NCBI RefSeq assembly: GCF_900176145.1
Contig: NZ_FWWY01000001.1
Coordinates: forward strand, 2,180,293 to 2,244,292
Length of the DNA stretch: 64,000 nucleotides
Direction of reading: 5' to 3'
From: Sulfobacillus thermosulfidooxidans DSM 9293
GTDB taxonomy: Bacteria; Bacillota; Sulfobacillia; Sulfobacillales; Sulfobacillaceae
Part shown: positions 53,352 to 61,849 of the stretch, piece after piece
Layout of the letters: each line of letters starts with the position of its first letter
Position numbering within the stretch: position 1 is the first letter of the stretch
Notes under the pieces: generated by a model
Seen by the model: only the letters and a program-made list of their open reading frames with translations
Told to the model about the DNA's origin: nothing
The model's database searches: none
Made by a program: the position numbers and the translations under genes

Positions 53352-53392
53352 AAGATCAGTGCAAGAGATATCGGCTCAAGGTGGAGAAACCT

Positions 53393-54118
53393 ATGGATGC
53401 GACCCAATATTCCGCGAAAGATTCTCTCCTCATCATCGACGACGATCCGGGGATTATTGAGGTGTTGACCGCGTATGGCGAACCGTGGGGCTGGTCAGTG
53501 GCGACGGCGGCTTCGCTCACGGAGGCGTTATCGCGCTTGGCGGATCATGTCCCCCAGGTCATTGTGTTGGACTGGCAACTGCCCGATAGTGACGGTCTGG
53601 CGTCCATTCGGGCCCTGCGTGCGCACACGGCCATCCCGATTCTGATGTTGACGGTGCGGGATCAGGAAGCGGACATTATTCGGGCGCTGCAGCTCGGCGC
53701 GGATGACTACGTCGTGAAGCCGTTTAGTCCCGGTCAAGTGCTCGCGCGGTGTGGCGCATTGCGCCGCCGGGGGCAGGATCGGCCCGAGGGTTCGCGTGAC
53801 CGCGTCGAGGCGAAGGATTTAGTGATCGACATCCCACGACGGCAAGTCTGGCGTCGGGATGCTCTCATTGAATTCACCACCTTGGAGTTTGAACTGCTGA
53901 GGCATCTCGCGACCAACCCGGGCCGAGTGTGGACCCGAGAGGAGTTGCTGGACCGGATTTGGGGCGACGTGGGCGAGGTGTTTGATCGCGCAGTCGATAT
54001 GGAGATCGCGCGTTTACGCAAAAAACTCGGAGACGCCGTCGAGACGCCCCGGTATATTGACACGATTCGGGGGGTGGGATACCGTTGGCGCGACGATCCG
54101 GGCCCCGGTGGGCCCTAG
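53393..54118 (+). CDS. OmpR-family response regulator
   Basis: 241 residues. Receiver domain with acidic pocket LLIIDDDPGIIEVL near residue 13, phosphoacceptor aspartate in VIVLDWQLPDSDG near residue 58, and KPFSPGQVLARC near residue 106. The winged-helix output domain covers the last 100 residues (LTTLEFELLRHLATNPGRVW, written FTTLEFELL in the sequence, and DTIRGVGYRW). ATG 53393 follows AGGTGGAG. Partner of the histidine kinase that overlaps it by 34 bases. Phased TGTGAC sites in the neighbourhood could be its targets. Confidence 0.92.
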   Translation: MDATQYSAKDSLLIIDDDPGIIEVLTAYGEPWGWSVATAASLTEALSRLADHVPQVIVLDWQLPDSDGLASIRALRAHTAIPILMLTVRDQEADIIRALQLGADDYVVKPFSPGQVLARCGALRRRGQDRPEGSRDRVEAKDLVIDIPRRQVWRRDALIEFTTLEFELLRHLATNPGRVWTREELLDRIWGDVGEVFDRAVDMEIARLRKKLGDAVETPRYIDTIRGVGYRWRDDPGPGGP

Positions 54119-55113
54119 GTCTCTGGTTGGTCCTGACCATCGGCATTGGTCTCGCGTTGGGGCTGACCGTGGGGCTCGGAACGCTCTGGGCGGGGTTGAC
54201 ATCTCGGCGGAGTGGGGCCATTGCCGAGATTTATCTTCTGGTGGCGGGGATGGTCTGGATCAGCCTGGCCGGGATCGGCTGGGTGGTGGTGCGCCGCGTG
54301 GACCAGCTCTTAGCGCGCGATTGGCTCGATATCGTCACCTGGATTAATCAGTTAGAGGAAGGGCATTGGGAGCCGCTGCCAGTTCCCGATACTGGGCCTT
54401 GGGGGCAATTAAGCTATGCCTTGAATCAAATGGCCCGCAGGCTCGCGATGGCCCAATCCGAGCGCGAGATGTTTCTGGCCAGTGTCGCGCACGAATTGAA
54501 AACGCCGCTGACGGTGTTACGTGCGAACCTGGAGGGTTTGGCGACGGGTGCGTTGCGTGCGACGCCGGAACGATGGACCACGCTCCTCCGGGAAGTGCAT
54601 CGCCTCACCCGACTGGTGAATGATTTGTTGCTGATTGAGACCATGCAATCTCCGACCGCTTCGTTGCATCCGACGCCCTATCGTTTGGATGCACAAATTG
54701 AGGAGGTTTTGTTGAAGTTTGGACCCCTGGCGGACCTTCAGCAGATAACCCTGGTCGGGACGGGGGAGCCCGTCGAGGTGGAGGCGGACCGGGATCGCCT
54801 GGACCAGGTGTTGACCAATATAGTGGATAACGCTTTGCGTCACACGCCGCAAGGGGGACGAATTGCCATTACGTGGCGTGGCTTGCCCGAGGGAGTGGAA
54901 TGTTGTGTGGACGATAGCGGGCCCGGCATTCCGGTGGCGCAACACACGCTGGTTACCCGACCGTTCTATCGGGATCCCCGGTCGTCGGGCGTCGGTTTGG
55001 GGTTGGCGGTCGCGGCGGCGTTGCTCCAAGCGCACGGCGGGTCGCTCACCATCGGGAACAGTCCCTGGGGTGGGGCACGGGTGTGCCTACGCCTCCCCGG
55101 TCGGACCGACTAA
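54085..55113 (+). CDS. Sensor histidine kinase
   Basis: 342 residues from a TTG that overlaps the regulator gene. Two membrane helices (about 10-33 and 46-70) with almost no extracellular loop, a HAMP-like linker, the H-box SVAHELKTPLTVLRANLEG with the phosphorylated histidine near residue 138, the N-box NIVDNALRHTPQGG, and G-boxes VDDSGPGIP and GVGLGLAVAAAL. The very short periplasmic segment suggests sensing within the membrane. Located in metal-resistance cargo, so a metal or envelope signal is possible but unproven. Confidence 0.9.
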   Translation: MARRSGPRWALGLWLVLTIGIGLALGLTVGLGTLWAGLTSRRSGAIAEIYLLVAGMVWISLAGIGWVVVRRVDQLLARDWLDIVTWINQLEEGHWEPLPVPDTGPWGQLSYALNQMARRLAMAQSEREMFLASVAHELKTPLTVLRANLEGLATGALRATPERWTTLLREVHRLTRLVNDLLLIETMQSPTASLHPTPYRLDAQIEEVLLKFGPLADLQQITLVGTGEPVEVEADRDRLDQVLTNIVDNALRHTPQGGRIAITWRGLPEGVECCVDDSGPGIPVAQHTLVTRPFYRDPRSSGVGLGLAVAAALLQAHGGSLTIGNSPWGGARVCLRLPGRTD

Positions 55114-55316
55114 CGCGTTTCCAAGTGTCGACGGAGTTCTTGATATTCGTCGAGGGAAATTTCTCCGCGGGCTAGGCGCAACTGCAAGATGGATAGCGGA
55201 TCATCCGGAGCCTGGCGCCAGCTTTGGACATGATGAAACCATACCGAGACCGCCACGGCCAACACGACTAAAATGCCCAACCAAATCACCGTTCCTACCC
55301 ACATCATTGCCATCAT
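55110..55316 (-). CDS. Short membrane-anchored SHOCT-domain protein
   Basis: 68 residues on the minus strand, ending inside the last codons of the kinase gene. N-terminal helix at about residues 5-27 (WVGTVIWLGILVVLAVAVSV), then DPLSILQLRLARGEISLDEYQELRRHL, the SHOCT motif. AGGGGTGAG precedes the ATG on the minus strand. Close paralogue of the protein at 48850. Confidence 0.72.
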   Translation of the reverse strand: MMAMMWVGTVIWLGILVVLAVAVSVWFHHVQSWRQAPDDPLSILQLRLARGEISLDEYQELRRHLETR

Positions 55317-55420
55317 GGCGTGCGCTCACCCCTGTCGCTATCGTTATTATTTTATTATTTTATGCGATTTTGCGGCAATCGTCATGGGGCCATCTCACCG
55401 GCCCTGGGATAGTCCACGGC

Positions 55421-55816
55421 TCAATGCTTGATCTGGCCGGGCACCGCCCGACCTTCCCATTCGAGAATCTGGATAATCTGACTCACGCTGCGCCGCGGCA
55501 CTTCCCGCCGTAAGAGAATCGCTTCTTGCACCAACGCTTCGGGCACGGCGTCTTCGGATCGCCGAGACGCTTTCGGACGCGGTTGCAATCCCGCGAATCC
55601 TTGAGCCCGGTATTGGGCGACATACCGGCGTACGGTCCGTTCGGACAGACCCGTCTGCGCACAAATTTCCTCACGACGCACCCGGATCGGGGTTTCTGTA
55701 GCAATGGAACGAAAATGGCAATAGCCCATCAAGAGCCCGTGATCGGGCCCGAACGGCAAGTAACCTAATGAAATCCCTGATTCGATCATTTCACGCTGCT
55801 TAAGAAGAGTTCTCAC
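55421..55816 (-). pseudogene. Truncated transposase, N-terminal helix-turn-helix part
   Basis: 131 residues with the region ICAQTGLSERTVRRYVAQYR, the LQPRPKASRRSEDAVPEAL linker, and LVQEAILLRREVPRRSVSQII, ending at EGRAVPGQIKH. This is the first quarter of a DDE transposase of the kind that has an N-terminal helix-turn-helix before an integrase core. The catalytic core is missing; the next bases on the minus strand do not continue the protein in any frame. It marks a deletion joint. Confidence 0.65.
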
Positions 55817-55858
55817 GGACTGAAGTCCGGCGTCGTTTATAAAACTTCGTTCAGCGGC

Positions 55859-55887
55859 TTGCTCGACGCATTGTTACATTGTATTAT
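55859..55887 (+). promoter_or_regulatory. Predicted promoter of the ccdA-thioredoxin-arsR operon
   Basis: TTGCTC at 55859-55864 and TATTAT at 55882-55887 with a 17-base spacer. The ccdA ATG lies 36 bases beyond the -10. Confidence 0.5.
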
Positions 55888-55895
55888 TGCAATAA
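55884..55895 (+). promoter_or_regulatory. Candidate ArsR-type operator
   Basis: TTATTGCAATAA is a perfect 12-bp palindrome overlapping the -10 and the transcription start. AT-rich palindromes at this place are typical targets of ArsR/SmtB repressors, and the third gene of the operon encodes one. Inferred autoregulation. Confidence 0.45.
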
Positions 55896-55922
55896 GTCAT
55901 CACTGAGCAGGAGGCCCTCCCC

Positions 55923-56603
55923 ATGAATCTCGCGTTTTATATGGGCATCGCCGCAGTCTTTAACCCCTGTGGCATCGCCTTATTGCCGGCTTCGTTCGCC
56001 TGGATTGGCGGCACAGTGGGCGGCACGGCGACCGTGCCGACCCGTGTGGGTCGTGGCATTCAGTCGGGGATTTTGATGGCCGTCGGCTTTACGGCCGTGG
56101 TGGCGGGTCTCGCCGTCGTCGTGCATGGCATTGGCAGTGCGCTGTCCCCCATCCTCCATACAGTAATGCTTGCCCTCAGTGGTCTCCTGATTGTGGGTGG
56201 GAGCGCGGTGGCGCTGGGCCTCTTCCATTTCCCCGTCGATCGCTGGACCGGGATGGGGCGCATCACGCCGGCCGGGCGCTCCATCTGGACCCTGGTCGTC
56301 GCCGGGATCGTGTACGGAGTGGCGGCGCTGAGTTGCACCTTGCCCCTCTTTCTCGCGGCCCTCGCGCCGGCGGTGGCGGGTGGGTGGCCGACGGTTGTGC
56401 AGATTGTCGGCTCCTTTGGGCTCGGGACCGCCGTGGTGTTGGTCGGCGTGGGGTTAGTGACCTTGTTCGCCCGCGATGGACTACTCCGGGCGATCCGGGC
56501 GGTGGGTCCCTGGCTGAACCCTGCGCTCGGGCTCATCATTGTCGGTGCCGGCGCCTATCTCGGCTACTATTGGCTCTGGGGACCCGGCCACTTCTTGGCC
56601 TGA
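55923..56603 (+). CDS. CcdA/DsbD-family thiol-disulfide membrane protein
   Basis: 226 residues, six predicted helices. The two conserved membrane cysteines that carry electrons across the membrane are in FNPCGIALLPA near residue 16 and in VAALSCTLPLFLAAL near residue 138. The halves are related, as usual for CcdA. It starts after AGGAGG and is followed by a thioredoxin-like protein, its likely outside partner. Such pairs reduce extracytoplasmic thiols for cytochrome maturation or metal detoxification. Confidence 0.85.
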   Translation: MNLAFYMGIAAVFNPCGIALLPASFAWIGGTVGGTATVPTRVGRGIQSGILMAVGFTAVVAGLAVVVHGIGSALSPILHTVMLALSGLLIVGGSAVALGLFHFPVDRWTGMGRITPAGRSIWTLVVAGIVYGVAALSCTLPLFLAALAPAVAGGWPTVVQIVGSFGLGTAVVLVGVGLVTLFARDGLLRAIRAVGPWLNPALGLIIVGAGAYLGYYWLWGPGHFLA

Positions 56604-56637
56604 TCTGCCGGGCATGCATGGAAAGGAGCAGATGTCC

Positions 56638-57204
56638 ATGAAAACCGCGTGGTGGATTGGCGGACTCGCGACGCTGTCGGCGATTGTCGGGGTGGGCTAT
56701 CATCTCACGCGATCCGCCCCGGGGACTGGGCCCACGCGCCCGGTGGCGGTCGCCAAGACCGGACCAACGGCCGTGGCCACGTCCACGAACACGGCGTCCC
56801 CAGCGAGCGCGCCGCCGTTTCATGTCGCCTCGTTAAATGCCGGAACCGTCACCGTGCCCGATGGACGACCGACGGTGGTGTATTTTATGTCCGCAGGCTG
56901 CGGCAGTTGTATTAGCGGGGAGCAACAGCTCGCCCGCTTGGCGGCCCAGACCGCCCCGACGGTCCAATGGGTGTCGTTGGATGTCGATCCCGGTTACGAC
57001 ACGGCGAAAGCGGTGCTCAGTATGGCGCATTACACCGGGGCCCACTGGCCGCAAGCATTCGGAACGAATGCCATCATTAATGCGTATCACGTCACCCAAC
57101 TGGATATGGTCGCCGTCATCGCCAAAAATGGGCAACTCCTCTATGATGGGGCGTTGCCCTCCAATGCCCAACTCCACCGGCTGATCACGCAAGCGCAGGC
57201 GTAA
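56638..57204 (+). CDS. Membrane-anchored thioredoxin-like protein
   Basis: About 188 residues. N-terminal signal anchor (WWIGGLATLSAIVGVGYHL), a threonine/alanine/proline-rich linker, then a thioredoxin fold with the redox motif FMSAGCGSCISGEQQ (C-G-S-C) near residue 85 and the cis-proline strand replaced by LDMVAVIAKNGQLLYDG. The ATG at 56638 lies nine bases after AAAGGAG. Probably receives electrons from the CcdA-like protein encoded just before. Client unknown. Confidence 0.82.
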   Translation: MKTAWWIGGLATLSAIVGVGYHLTRSAPGTGPTRPVAVAKTGPTAVATSTNTASPASAPPFHVASLNAGTVTVPDGRPTVVYFMSAGCGSCISGEQQLARLAAQTAPTVQWVSLDVDPGYDTAKAVLSMAHYTGAHWPQAFGTNAIINAYHVTQLDMVAVIAKNGQLLYDGALPSNAQLHRLITQAQA

Positions 57205-57256
57205 CGGGCGGAGGAGCCGATGGGTTGACTGTCCATGAAGAAATCGAAGGAGGGTC

Positions 57257-57613
57257 ATGATGGCCGAGAAAACGACTGAGACGTATGCATTGTGGGCCGA
57301 CTTTTGGCAGGCGCTGAGCCACCCCATTCGCCTCCGGGTGTTGGAAACCCTCCGGCAGCACGGCGAGCTCAACGTGGGGCAACTGGTCGACCGGGTGGGA
57401 ATTGGTCAAGGGCATCTCTCCAATCACCTGGCCTGCCTCAAAAACTGCGGTCTGGTGACGACGGAGGCGCAGGGGCGCTACGTGTACTATCGCATGGCCG
57501 ATGACCGCGTGCCGGCCTTATTGGACTTAGGCGAAGCCATCTTCAGCGACCATTGGGCCGGGGTGGCCACCTGTGCCGTGGTGAGTCGTCCGGCGGTGCC
57601 GAATCGTGAATAA
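57257..57613 (+). CDS. ArsR/SmtB-family metal-responsive repressor
   Basis: 118 residues. Winged-helix repressor: ALSHPIRLRVLETLRQHGEL, then IGQGHLSNHLACLKNCGLV as recognition helix and AQGRYVYYRMADDRV as wing. Cysteines in CLKNC on the recognition helix plus one near the C terminus (VATCAVV) match the C-x3-C plus C pattern of the CmtR group, which senses cadmium or lead. Mercury or another thiophilic ion is also possible. Last gene of the ccdA operon; it likely represses its own promoter. Confidence 0.88.
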   Translation: MMAEKTTETYALWADFWQALSHPIRLRVLETLRQHGELNVGQLVDRVGIGQGHLSNHLACLKNCGLVTTEAQGRYVYYRMADDRVPALLDLGEAIFSDHWAGVATCAVVSRPAVPNRE

Positions 57614-57772
57614 GGCGCTCCTCACTGCCTCGGAAGCCTGGGAGGCGTCCCGTCCCCCGGACGAACGGGCCCTTACCCGCGCCGCCTTTCCTTTTAAGCC
57701 CCTTAAGAAGACGAGACAATCGCGATCTCTCCTGGTAGGATAATTATCAGTTCAGAGGAGAGAGTGTGCACG

Positions 57773-58042
57773 ATGAGTCAAACCTATTCACCGGAATTCA
57801 AGCAACAGATTGTTCAAGAAGCTCAAGACACGCAAAATGCGACATTAGTCGCTCGTCGTCATCAGCTGAGTCCATCCATGGTGCGTCGCTGGGTGCGTGA
57901 GGCGGTGAAGGCGGCCCACCATCCCCACGATCTCATGAGTCTGGTAGACGAAAATGAACGATTAAAGAAATTACTCGGGGAAAAAGATCTGCAGATTGCC
58001 ATGCTTCAAGATCTGCTGCAAAAAAAGGGGATCCGTCCGTGA
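57773..58042 (+). CDS. IS3-family OrfA-like protein
   Basis: 89 residues: MSQTYSPEFKQQIVQEAQ is the start, then NATLVARRHQLSPSMVRRWV, the helix-turn-helix, and a leucine-zipper-like C terminus (ENERLKKLLGEKDLQIAML). It belongs to a second IS3-family element, unlike the one at 52093. The stop codon overlaps the orfB GTG. Confidence 0.82.
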   Translation: MSQTYSPEFKQQIVQEAQDTQNATLVARRHQLSPSMVRRWVREAVKAAHHPHDLMSLVDENERLKKLLGEKDLQIAMLQDLLQKKGIRP

Positions 58043-58914
58043 CAGAATTGTGTGAACACGTGATGGACTGGCATCACCGCGCTCCCCAGGTGTCCCTTCG
58101 CCGATGGTGTGCGACGATTCGCCTTTCACGGGCCACCTTTTATGCGTGGCGTCATCGCCAACGCCATCCTGAACCAGATCGGCGCCATCAGGCGCCGGGT
58201 CGACCTCCGCGAGGATACAGCGTCACACAAAATGGCCAGAAAATCGCCGATGGCCAGATTATGGACTGGATTACCGATATTCTGACGACGGAGAACGCGG
58301 CCTATGGGTATCATAAAATCACATGGGTCTTGCGACGACGCTATCATCTACAGATTAGTTTCAAAAAGGTGTATCGCCTCCTTCGACAATGGCACTTGTT
58401 ATGGCCTCAGCGAAAACGCCGCATCCGGCATCCGCGCCGGCTGGCGCGGAACCGCATCATTACGGCTCCCAACCAGCTCTGGCAAACGGACATTACCTAT
58501 GTGTATATCGCGGGCGAGGATCGGTTTTTGTATCTCCAAGCCATTATCGATGTGTGTGACCGCATGATTATTGCCTACCACATGGGACTCCATTGTCAGG
58601 CGACGGATGTTGTGCGAACCTTAAAACACGCGGTGATGCAGCGTCAATCGGAATGGCAGACGCCTCCCGTTCTGCGGACCGACAATGGCCCCCAGTTTAT
58701 CGCCGAGGCATTCGAAACGGCTTGTGCCGCCTATGGTCTGGAACATGAACGCATTCCGGTGGCCACGCCGAATAAAAACGCCTTTATTGAGTCGTGGCAT
58801 GCTCCGTGGGAGCGCGAGTGTCTCACTCAAGCATTGGCCACATATGGCGAGGCCTATGCGGCCATAACGCGATGGATTGCCTTTTATAACCCAGATCGGC
58901 TGCATGGGAGCTGA
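58039..58914 (+). CDS. IS3-family transposase OrfB, 3' end probably truncated
   Basis: 291 residues with catalytic blocks LWQTDITYVYI, VLRTDNGPQFIAEAF and NAFIESWHAPWEREC. It stops at YNPDRLHGS, where related proteins go on for another 10-20 residues (the usual LGY-P end). No terminal inverted repeat was found on the right. The following DNA leads into a headless merA, so a deletion likely removed the end of the element and the front of merA. Confidence 0.8.
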   Translation: MTELCEHVMDWHHRAPQVSLRRWCATIRLSRATFYAWRHRQRHPEPDRRHQAPGRPPRGYSVTQNGQKIADGQIMDWITDILTTENAAYGYHKITWVLRRRYHLQISFKKVYRLLRQWHLLWPQRKRRIRHPRRLARNRIITAPNQLWQTDITYVYIAGEDRFLYLQAIIDVCDRMIIAYHMGLHCQATDVVRTLKHAVMQRQSEWQTPPVLRTDNGPQFIAEAFETACAAYGLEHERIPVATPNKNAFIESWHAPWERECLTQALATYGEAYAAITRWIAFYNPDRLHGS

Positions 58915-59011
58915 GAATTTTGGTCCCCGGCGACGATGCGACAACGCGTCGCGGGAGGGCAAGCGACCGGGATGCCCGTCACAGTGTAGAAAAGCTAGCG
59001 ACTTTTGCACG

Positions 59012-59052
59012 GGGGGACAGGGGCGAGGTGACGCCCTGGCCCCCTGTCCCCC
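59012..59052 (+). repeat. GC-rich inverted repeat between truncated IS and merA remnant
   Basis: GGGGGACAGGGGC and the complementary GCCCCCTGTCCCCC, with one bulged base, surround a 14-base loop. No T-run follows. It could be part of a mobile-element end or a repeat at the deletion joint. Confidence 0.6.
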
Positions 59053-59101
59053 AGTCCCAGCCCGTAGGGCTGATATGATGTCCCAATGCGTATCCGCGTG
59101 A

Positions 59102-59416
<315 letters not shown>

Positions 59417-59429
59417 CGAGGCCCGGGCG

Positions 59430-59981
59430 ATGGCGCCGCAAAGGGCGTGGCGGGTTGTCGGCGCCGTCGGGGCGCTCGGGTTGGCCGCATGGAATCTGTC
59501 GCCCGGGCTCTTCACCCGAGGGCTCGGTGTGGGATTCGTCGACGGGGCGCTCATGGCCACCGGGCTGGGACTGATCGCACGACAGCCAGGACAGTGGAGC
59601 GGGCCGCTCTGCCTCGGACTCATGATCGGCAAGGGTCTGGTGCTCACGTTAGCCACCATGGGTTTCGAGATTTCATTGCGGGTGCCGTGGGCGTTCTCGA
59701 TCCTCATTTTGCTCTACATGGCGGGAACGCTCGCCGCGGCCCGAGTCTGGGTGCTCGCCGGCGGCGCTCTGGCGGCGGCAATCCTGACCTGGCATGGGTC
59801 CCTCGCGTGGGGGATGGGGGTGCGCGCGGCCTGGTTTGTGGGATTGGCGGGATGGTTAGCTCCGGGGACGGGGATCGCCCCCGCCGGCCGACACCGGCCC
59901 CACGCCGACGCAGCTCCGCTGCGGGGCGCTTCATCGCTCCTTCAGCATTCCTCAAACCGTGACACCGAGGAAAGGAGGTGA
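59430..59981 (+). CDS. Membrane protein, unknown function
   Basis: 183 residues with about five hydrophobic helices between residues 8 and 145, followed by a soluble tail rich in alanine, histidine and arginine. It begins 14 bases after the merA stop, so it may belong to the former mer operon. It lacks the cysteine pair of MerT and MerC, and I do not recognise the family. Confidence 0.55.
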   Translation: MAPQRAWRVVGAVGALGLAAWNLSPGLFTRGLGVGFVDGALMATGLGLIARQPGQWSGPLCLGLMIGKGLVLTLATMGFEISLRVPWAFSILILLYMAGTLAAARVWVLAGGALAAAILTWHGSLAWGMGVRAAWFVGLAGWLAPGTGIAPAGRHRPHADAAPLRGASSLLQHSSNRDTEERR

Positions 59982-59985
59982 TGTC

Positions 59986-60096
59986 ATGACCTGTCGAGGC
60001 GGTGCAGCGCTCGATCCGGCGCAGCCGAAGCCGACCGACCCGTGCCCCTGCGGATCGGGGGAGCCCTATGGCGAGTGCTGCGGACACGGCAAGTAA
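59986..60096 (+). CDS. SEC-C motif mini-protein (36 residues)
   Basis: The short ORF encodes MTCRGGAALDPAQPKP, then DPCPCGSGEPYGECCGHGK. PCPCGSGEPYGECCGHG is a complete SEC-C zinc-binding motif (C-x-C and C-C/H), found at the C terminus of SecA and in many metal-related proteins. A strong ribosome-binding sequence, AAAGGAGGTGATG, precedes the ATG. As an isolated 36-residue protein it is unusual. Confidence 0.7.
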   Translation: MTCRGGAALDPAQPKPTDPCPCGSGEPYGECCGHGK

Positions 60097-60162
60097 AAGT
60101 CTATCGGGCGGGCGGCGGACACCGCCCTGCCCGGGTCAGGATGAATCGAGGAGGCGGATAGC

Positions 60163-60375
60163 ATGTTGACGTATGATCTCAAAATTACGGGGATGCACTG
60201 TGTGGATTGCGCGCACAAGGTCGAAGCCGCGCTCCAGGCGGTGCCGGGCGTCACGGCCGCCCATGTACACTATTTGAAGCGACGGGCGCAGGTCACCGTG
60301 GAGAATCCGACCATCGTGGTCGATCACTTGCGCCAGGCGGTGCAGGCAGCCGGATACGATGCGACCCCCGGCTAA
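60163..60375 (+). CDS. HMA-domain metallochaperone (MerP/CopZ-like)
   Basis: 70 residues without a signal peptide. The metal site is LKITGMHCVDCAHKVEAAL (GMHCVDC, residues 10-16), followed by VPGVTAAHVHYLKRRAQV and the C-terminal QAAGYDATPG, a full ferredoxin-like HMA domain. The first cysteine is preceded by histidine in place of threonine, which is common in mer-linked proteins. In mer context it could bind Hg(II); copper is also possible. GAGGAGG lies before the ATG. Confidence 0.85.
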   Translation: MLTYDLKITGMHCVDCAHKVEAALQAVPGVTAAHVHYLKRRAQVTVENPTIVVDHLRQAVQAAGYDATPG

Positions 60376-60625
60376 ACCCGAACGTCCGTTTCGCTTGCGC
60401 CTGTCGGTCCCGGTGGAAGCCACCGCGGTCGCGCAAACCCAGCTCACCGCCGCGCTGGCCGCCACGGGCTTAGACGCCTGGTTTGATCTGGCCTCGCCGA
60501 CGTCCGGACCGTGGGCGCTCTGGTGGGACGACACCGCGATTTGGGTGGGATCGGGCGCGGATCCCGCCGCCTGGCAGGAGGCCCTCTTAGAGGGCTGGTG
60601 GGGGTCAGGTGGAGGCTGTTGTTAA
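60359..60625 (+). CDS. Small protein of unknown function with C-terminal Cys pair
   Basis: 88 residues overlapping the HMA gene by 17 bases. The start has PERPFRLRLSVPVEATAV; the middle resembles a degenerate second HMA-like fold without cysteines, and the C terminus ends GWWGSGGGCC. No ribosome-binding sequence beyond a weak purine run was seen; translational coupling would explain this. Confidence is moderate, based on codon composition and arrangement. Confidence 0.5.
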   Translation: MRPPAKPERPFRLRLSVPVEATAVAQTQLTAALAATGLDAWFDLASPTSGPWALWWDDTAIWVGSGADPAAWQEALLEGWWGSGGGCC

Positions 60626-60669
60626 TGGCGGCAGTTGCGTCGTCCCCGAATTCGTTGGAGGTGGGAGCG

Positions 60670-60918
60670 ATGGGCATCACGCCCGAAAGGCGGGCATTGT
60701 TGGCGACCTGGCAACGACGGCCTTGGCGCCAGTTGTCATTGCGGGAGGCGGTGGGGTTGCCCGCATTGGAGATCGCCCAAAATGACCCCCGCGGGTGCAC
60801 GCCCGATTGGGTCGTCTCCGCCTTGCATCGGCGTGGCGACACCCTGGTCCTGCCGATGGCCACCCTGTTGATGACGGCGGATGAATGGGCGACGCTCGGG
60901 CCGCGCGTGTCCACCTGA
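60670..60918 (+). CDS. Hypothetical protein
   Basis: 82 residues from an ATG preceded by GGAGGTGGGAG. Soluble and arginine-rich; no motif recognised. The open frame extends upstream to other starts, but the ribosome-binding sequence supports this one. It lies between the HMA chaperone and a MerR-like regulator and could belong to the same transcript. Confidence 0.5.
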   Translation: MGITPERRALLATWQRRPWRQLSLREAVGLPALEIAQNDPRGCTPDWVVSALHRRGDTLVLPMATLLMTADEWATLGPRVST

Positions 60919-61020
60919 GCAGCCCAGCTCAGTCCACCGGCCACCGAAGCGGCCCAGCCACGATAAAAGAACGTGAGCACAATATTGACTAGCTAGTACG
61001 ATGCGTGTGAGGTGAGCGCG

Positions 61021-61674
61021 ATGATCGGCCATTATGTGCGGGTCCAAGAAGAGTCGGCGCTCTTGGGGGTATCCCCAGCCACGATCCGCTGGTATTCGCT
61101 GCAAGGCTGGTTGCCCACCTACCGGGTGGGGCGTGGACAGGTCGCCCATCGGCGATTTCGGTATCCGGACCTCCAGCACGTCGCTACCCGAACGGGCCGT
61201 TATGTGGCGGACGAACCGGCGTGGGATCGCACGGTACCGATTACGGTCGAGATGGCGGCCCAATACCTGGGATTGTCGGCTCGATACCTCACCGAGACCG
61301 GGGCCATGCCGCCGGGGACGGTGTTAAGCTGGGAGGGTTTAACGGCGCTCGAACAGCAGGTGTATCCCGGTCCCGAGGAGCCGTGGAACGGCTCGGATTC
61401 TTTGAAGGAGGCCATCCCCATGATGAGGGAACAGATGATGATGAATCAGGCTTGTGGTTGTCACGGCGGAAGGACGGCTCCGGCGTCCGGAGAGGCCGAA
61501 TCGGCCGCCACCCCCAAAGGTGGCTGGCCTGCGGTCGACTTGCCGGTCGAGGGTGCCAGCCTGTTGGCGTTACGACGGACTCGACGGCATTTGGAAGTGC
61601 AAAAAGCTGACCTGGAGGACCAACTGGCGGAGTTGGAACGGCGGATTCAGGCGCATCCTGAGAATCACGGATAG
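61021..61674 (+). CDS. MerR-like regulator with two helix-turn-helix segments and Cys-rich tail
   Basis: 217 residues. The first helix-turn-helix with a wing is LLGVSPATIRWYSLQGWLPT then YRVGRGQVAHRRFRYPDL, typical of MerR/excisionase folds. A second, MAAQYLGLSARYLTETGAMPP, follows near residue 85. The tail has QACGCHGG near residue 145, a likely metal site, and ends with a coiled coil (RRHLEVQKADLEDQLAELERR). Not the standard MerR layout; the tail resembles separate small coiled-coil proteins. A 10-bp palindrome ACTAGCTAGT lies 24 bases before the start, just after TTG. Confidence 0.68.
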   Translation: MIGHYVRVQEESALLGVSPATIRWYSLQGWLPTYRVGRGQVAHRRFRYPDLQHVATRTGRYVADEPAWDRTVPITVEMAAQYLGLSARYLTETGAMPPGTVLSWEGLTALEQQVYPGPEEPWNGSDSLKEAIPMMREQMMMNQACGCHGGRTAPASGEAESAATPKGGWPAVDLPVEGASLLALRRTRRHLEVQKADLEDQLAELERRIQAHPENHG

Positions 61675-61849
61675 TCCGTATCATCGGTGAGGGAGCTGAC
61701 CATTCCCTCGCTATCATACCAAAGAGTGCATCAGATGTTCAGGGGCGGCATTGTGAATACGTCCCGGATGGAACGACGGGAACGGCCGCCTCGCAGGCAT
61801 ACAGGATCACGGAGCGATGCAAGCCCATTAAAGAAGGGACGTGGGTCAT

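Noticed and set aside
59447-59962. 171-codon frame overlapping the membrane protein at 59430
   Set aside because: Composition is dominated by arginine, glycine and histidine, as expected for a shadow of a GC-rich membrane-protein gene.
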